Below, piece after piece: positions 61,300 to 64,000 of a stretch of 64,000 bases of DNA. Source of the stretch: Arthrobacter sp. Y-9. GTDB lineage: Bacteria; Actinomycetota; Actinomycetes; Actinomycetales; Micrococcaceae. A program made the position numbers and the translations under genes. The stretch is from NCBI RefSeq assembly GCF_029690065.1, contig NZ_CP121463.1, positions 1,550,001-1,614,000 on the forward strand. Direction: 5' to 3'. Below the pieces are notes generated by a model. That model was not told where the DNA came from. It worked only from the letters and a program-made list of their open reading frames with translations, and did no database searches. Numbering within the stretch: the stretch's first letter is position 1; every line of letters starts with the position of its first letter.

Positions 61300-61670
61300 G
61301 CGCCTTTCCCGGCTCCTGGCGGCCGCGGGCCGACAGCTCCGTGCCGCTGTTCGAGCAGCTCCGCCTGAGGATCGTCCATCTGGTCGACGACGGCGGGCTG
61401 CCGCCCGGCCAGCGACTGCCCGCCGTGCGGGCGCTGGCCACGGAACTCGACGTCGCGCCCCACACGGTGGCGCGCGCCTACAAGGAACTGGAAGCGGCGG
61501 CGATCGTGGAGACGAGGGGCCGCAACGGCACCGTCGTCCTGCCGCGCGACGACCGTCAGAAGAGCCTGGGCGACGCCGCCTCGGCCTATGCCGAGGCGGC
61601 CCGCGCGAGTGGCGTCAGCCTCGCCGAGGCCGTGCGGCTCCTGACGGCCGCCTACCGCGACCAGGCCTGA
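61296..61670 (+). CDS. GntR family transcriptional regulator, YtrA-like
   Basis: Small regulator of 124 aa with the GntR winged helix (SVPLFEQLRLRIVHLVDDGG, LPAVRALATELDVAPHTVAR, AYKELEAAAIVETRGRNGT) and only a short C-terminal tail, as in the YtrA subgroup. Effector unknown. Translationally coupled to the tam-like gene. The convergent hexosaminidase gene begins 3 bp after its stop. Confidence 0.9.
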   Translation: MSAFPGSWRPRADSSVPLFEQLRLRIVHLVDDGGLPPGQRLPAVRALATELDVAPHTVARAYKELEAAAIVETRGRNGTVVLPRDDRQKSLGDAASAYAEAARASGVSLAEAVRLLTAAYRDQA

Positions 61671-61672
61671 GC

Positions 61673-63355
61673 TCACTCGCCCGGCGTCGCGCCCTCCTCG
61701 GCGGGGGTGTGTCCGCCGTGCGCATGCTCCGCGCGGAAGCGGGCCACATCGGGCCGGGCGCGCCATGGCTCGGGTCCCTCCAGAGGACGGAAGCCGACTC
61801 CGGCCGCCTTCAACCGTGCGAGATGGCCCGGGATCTCCGGGTCCCCGGTGAGCCGGGCGAGGAAGTCCTCGAAACCGGGTTTCCGGGTGGACCAGGCCAC
61901 TTCCGCGAAGGCGCACAGCCGGGGGAACGCGTGGAAGTCGCGGATCCTCTGGTCCACCAGGTACTCGCTCCAGAGCTGGGCCTGGACTCCCGCCACCGCA
62001 CCCCCGTGATCGCGCTCGAGGGCCGCGATTCGGTCCGGGACGGGGTCGAACCCGTGCACCTTGTCCAGCGGCAGCACCGGCCAGAAAGCGCTCGGTTCAT
62101 CGGGATGGTCGCTTTCCCGGTAGTCCAGGTACGTGAACTCGTGCTGCGAGATCACCGTGCGATGGCCCTGTTCGAGGCTGAGCTCCACCGTGTCCACCCC
62201 CAGCCAGGCGTTGACGATCGCGCTCTGCGGCAGTGCCTCGCCGATCGCCTCGTGCCAGACACCCGTCTGCCGGCCATGGCCGGCCAGGTGATCCGCCAGG
62301 CGGCCGAGGAACCAGCCGTGCAGGGAGGCCACGGAGGCCAGGCCGAGCTCCCGGGCCCGCGCGACGATCTCCGGCGATTCCTCCCACCGGGTGTACGGCA
62401 CTTCGTCCCCGCCCAGATGGATGGTGGGCGAAGGGAACACGGAGACCAGCTCATCGAGCACGGTCCGGTAGAAGTCCAGGGTCCGTTCGGAGGGGTCCAG
62501 GATGCAGTCGCTGACGCCCCAGCGGGTGCTCACCTCGACGTCGGGTTCGCCCACGCCGAGGAACGGGTACGCGGCGATCGCGGCGACGCTGTGCCCGGGG
62601 AGGTCGATCTCCGGGACGATCGTGATGCCCCGCTCCGCCGCATACGCGACCGCCTCGCGGAGCTGCGCCTGCGTGTAGAAGCCGCCGTGCGGGTGCCCGG
62701 CCATGAGGGCGTGTTCCAGAGCGGGGGTGTCGTAGGCGACGGGGGTGTCCCGGCGCCAGGAGGCGACCTCGGTGAGCCGGGGGAAGGCCTTGACCTCGAA
62801 TCGCCACCCCTGATCGTCACTCAGATGCAGGTGCAGGACGTTGAGCTTGTGCGCGGCGAGCAGGTCGATGAACCGCAGGAGCTCGCTGAAGGGCATGAAG
62901 TGCCGCGCGACGTCGAGCAGGACACCGCGATGCGCGAAACGGGGCGCGTCCGTCAGCCGCAGGCGGGGGAGCGAGTGCACGGTGCGTCCATCCGCACGAC
63001 GGCGGGCCGACCCCTGCGGGACGAAGGCCTCGGGACCGCTGAGCTGGCGGAGTGTCTGCCAGGCATGGCGCACGCCGTCCAGATCGGAGGCCTCCACGCG
63101 GATGAGCCCGTCGATCTCCAGCCGGTACGCGCCGGGGGCCAACGACGGGTCGGCGCTCACGAGCAGCAGGGCGTCCTCGGGGGCCGTATCGTGGAGCCGG
63201 ACCCCGAGCCAGTCCTCCGCCTGGTGGCGCAGCAGGGCCCAGCCCGGATCGTCGCTGTCGACGTCCGTGGCGAAGGCCGGCTGGGAAGGAACCGGGAGGT
63301 GACCGGACAGGAGTTCCAGGGACTCCGGTGCCGGGACCAGCGGGGGAATGCGCAT
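61673..63355 (-). CDS. beta-N-acetylhexosaminidase (GH20)
   Basis: Glycosidase of 560 aa that removes terminal N-acetylglucosamine or galactosamine, here probably from chitin or cell-wall fragments. An N-terminal GH20b-like domain is followed by the catalytic barrel: FAHRGVLLDVARHFMP, NVLHLHLSDDQGWRFE, and the catalytic pair in HLGGDEVP (Asp317, Glu318), then WHEA and YLDYRESD. No signal peptide is evident from ATG 63355 (GAAGAGG upstream), so it may act intracellularly on imported oligosaccharides. It is divergent from uvrA. Confidence 0.93.
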   Translation of the reverse strand: MRIPPLVPAPESLELLSGHLPVPSQPAFATDVDSDDPGWALLRHQAEDWLGVRLHDTAPEDALLLVSADPSLAPGAYRLEIDGLIRVEASDLDGVRHAWQTLRQLSGPEAFVPQGSARRRADGRTVHSLPRLRLTDAPRFAHRGVLLDVARHFMPFSELLRFIDLLAAHKLNVLHLHLSDDQGWRFEVKAFPRLTEVASWRRDTPVAYDTPALEHALMAGHPHGGFYTQAQLREAVAYAAERGITIVPEIDLPGHSVAAIAAYPFLGVGEPDVEVSTRWGVSDCILDPSERTLDFYRTVLDELVSVFPSPTIHLGGDEVPYTRWEESPEIVARARELGLASVASLHGWFLGRLADHLAGHGRQTGVWHEAIGEALPQSAIVNAWLGVDTVELSLEQGHRTVISQHEFTYLDYRESDHPDEPSAFWPVLPLDKVHGFDPVPDRIAALERDHGGAVAGVQAQLWSEYLVDQRIRDFHAFPRLCAFAEVAWSTRKPGFEDFLARLTGDPEIPGHLARLKAAGVGFRPLEGPEPWRARPDVARFRAEHAHGGHTPAEEGATPGE

Positions 63356-63422
63356 GGAGAACCTCTTCGCGAGTAGGGGTCTGTGTGGACACCAGCCTGC
63401 CACACGAGGCCGACATGGAAAT

Positions 63423-63438
63423 TCGAACAGGTTTTCGA
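63423..63438 (+). promoter_or_regulatory. SOS (LexA) box of uvrA
   Basis: TCGAACAGGTTTTCGA has the actinobacterial LexA form CGAAC-N4-GTTCG with one mismatch in the second half. It sits just before the -10-like TAGCAT (63440-63445). Confidence 0.75.
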
Positions 63439-63451
63439 TTAGCATGGCTAG

Positions 63452-64000
63452 GTGCCTCATGTCAGCGGTGAACAAGTCCTGTCTCCTGAACAGCTCAACC
63501 ACAACCATGGCGCGGCCCGCCTGAACGGCGCCGGCTCGCATGGCCATGCCCCGTCGTCGCGCCTGGTGGTGAAGGGCGCCCGCGAGCACAATCTGCGCAA
63601 CGTGGACCTGGATCTGCCCCGGGAAGCCATGATCGTCTTCACCGGCCTCTCCGGCTCCGGGAAGTCCTCGCTCGCCTTCGACACCATCTTCGCCGAGGGC
63701 CAGCGCCGTTACGTGGAATCACTGTCCGCCTACGCGCGCCAGTTCCTCGGCCAGGTGGACAAGCCCGACGTCGACTTCATCGAAGGCCTGTCGCCGGCCG
63801 TGTCGATCGACCAGAAGTCGACGAGCAAGAACCCCCGGTCCACGGTCGGCACGATCACCGAGATCTACGACTACATGCGTCTGCTCTGGGCGCGTGTCGG
63901 CCGTCCGCATTGCCCGATCTGTGGTGAAGAGGTGACCCGTCAGACTCCGCAGCAGATCGTCGATCAGCTGCTGGAGCTCCCCGAGGGCACTCGCTTCCAG
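63452..64000 (+). CDS. uvrA: excinuclease ABC subunit A, N-terminal part
   Basis: Damage-recognition ATPase of nucleotide excision repair; only the first 183 codons are in the window and the gene runs off the right edge. The visible part has [20 protein letters not shown], the first Walker [15 protein letters not shown], the signature-region sequence [15 protein letters not shown], and the start of the first zinc finger (CPICGE). The GTG at 63452 lies exactly 6 nt after TAGCAT, so a leaderless mRNA is predicted, with a LexA box immediately upstream. A start further in is possible, because about 40 residues of the N-terminus are a His/Gly-rich extension not seen in most UvrA proteins. Confidence 0.95.
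   Translation, partial: MPHVSGEQVLSPEQLNHNHGAARLNGAGSHGHAPSSRLVVKGAREHNLRNVDLDLPREAMIVFTGLSGSGKSSLAFDTIFAEGQRRYVESLSAYARQFLGQVDKPDVDFIEGLSPAVSIDQKSTSKNPRSTVGTITEIYDYMRLLWARVGRPHCPICGEEVTRQTPQQIVDQLLELPEGTRFQ

Overview
The window is 64 kb of continuous, densely coding, very G+C-rich chromosome from an actinobacterium, most likely an Arthrobacter-like member of the Micrococcaceae. Support comes from the alanine-rich primary sigma factor, a mycoredoxin with a CGYC motif (mycothiol-type redox), DUF222/HNH and DUF4192 proteins, the gene order rpsA - coaE - uvrB - terC - uvrA, and many start codons that sit 6-8 nt after a TAnnnT hexamer (leaderless transcription). I saw no insertion sequence, prophage, CRISPR array, rRNA or tRNA gene. 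This is core chromosome with small accessory insertions, and I did not find a large novel system.

Layout. 0-8 kb: a partial membrane protein, the lipoylated E2 (sucB) and E3 (lpdA) of the 2-oxoacid dehydrogenase complex, leucyl aminopeptidase pepA, then a PAC2-family protein and an MFS transporter on the other strand. 8-15 kb: a DUF4192 protein with a coding minisatellite, the primary sigma factor, a tyrosine phosphatase, an rRNA-methyltransferase-like protein and a ROK regulator. 15-18.4 kb: metF and metE, the last steps of methionine synthesis. 18.5-24.6 kb: a DUF2004-like protein, a LysR regulator, and the class Ib ribonucleotide reductase cluster nrdH-nrdI-nrdE-nrdF behind a palindromic NrdR-like box, with hairpins inside the cluster.

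24.6-36.6 kb: two members of an uncharacterised paralogous family, a DUF222/HNH protein, the divergent NHEJ pair ligD and ku with pncC behind ku, an AraC regulator, proline dehydrogenase, a DEDDh exonuclease with a BRCT domain, and a secreted transglycosylase-like protein. 36.6-46.6 kb: LysR with a divergent MFS exporter, a GT51 transglycosylase, mycoredoxin, an alpha/beta hydrolase, a DedA-like protein, an acyl-CoA thioesterase with a lipoate-ligase-like protein, an Eis-type acetyltransferase and a polysaccharide-deacetylase lipoprotein. 46.6-64 kb: rpsA, coaE, uvrB, a riboswitch-controlled terC, a GNAT plus S33 hydrolase pair, a Ski2-like helicase, a tam-like methyltransferase with a GntR regulator, a GH20 hexosaminidase, and the start of uvrA.

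How the genes connect. LplA-like, E2 and E3 belong to one lipoic-acid-dependent theme. LigD and Ku, UvrA and UvrB, and the exonuclease form the DNA-repair content; uvrA has a near-consensus LexA (SOS) box and uvrB a weaker one. MetF feeds methyl-tetrahydrofolate to MetE. NrdH supplies electrons to NrdE. The observations I would check first are non-coding: tandem repeats that copy the stop-codon context at three gene ends (twice so that TGA can fall in more than one frame), a perfect 26-bp inverted repeat at 60.4 kb, the yybP-ykoY-type leader of terC, and a recurrent family of ACGACGGCGG-stem terminators.
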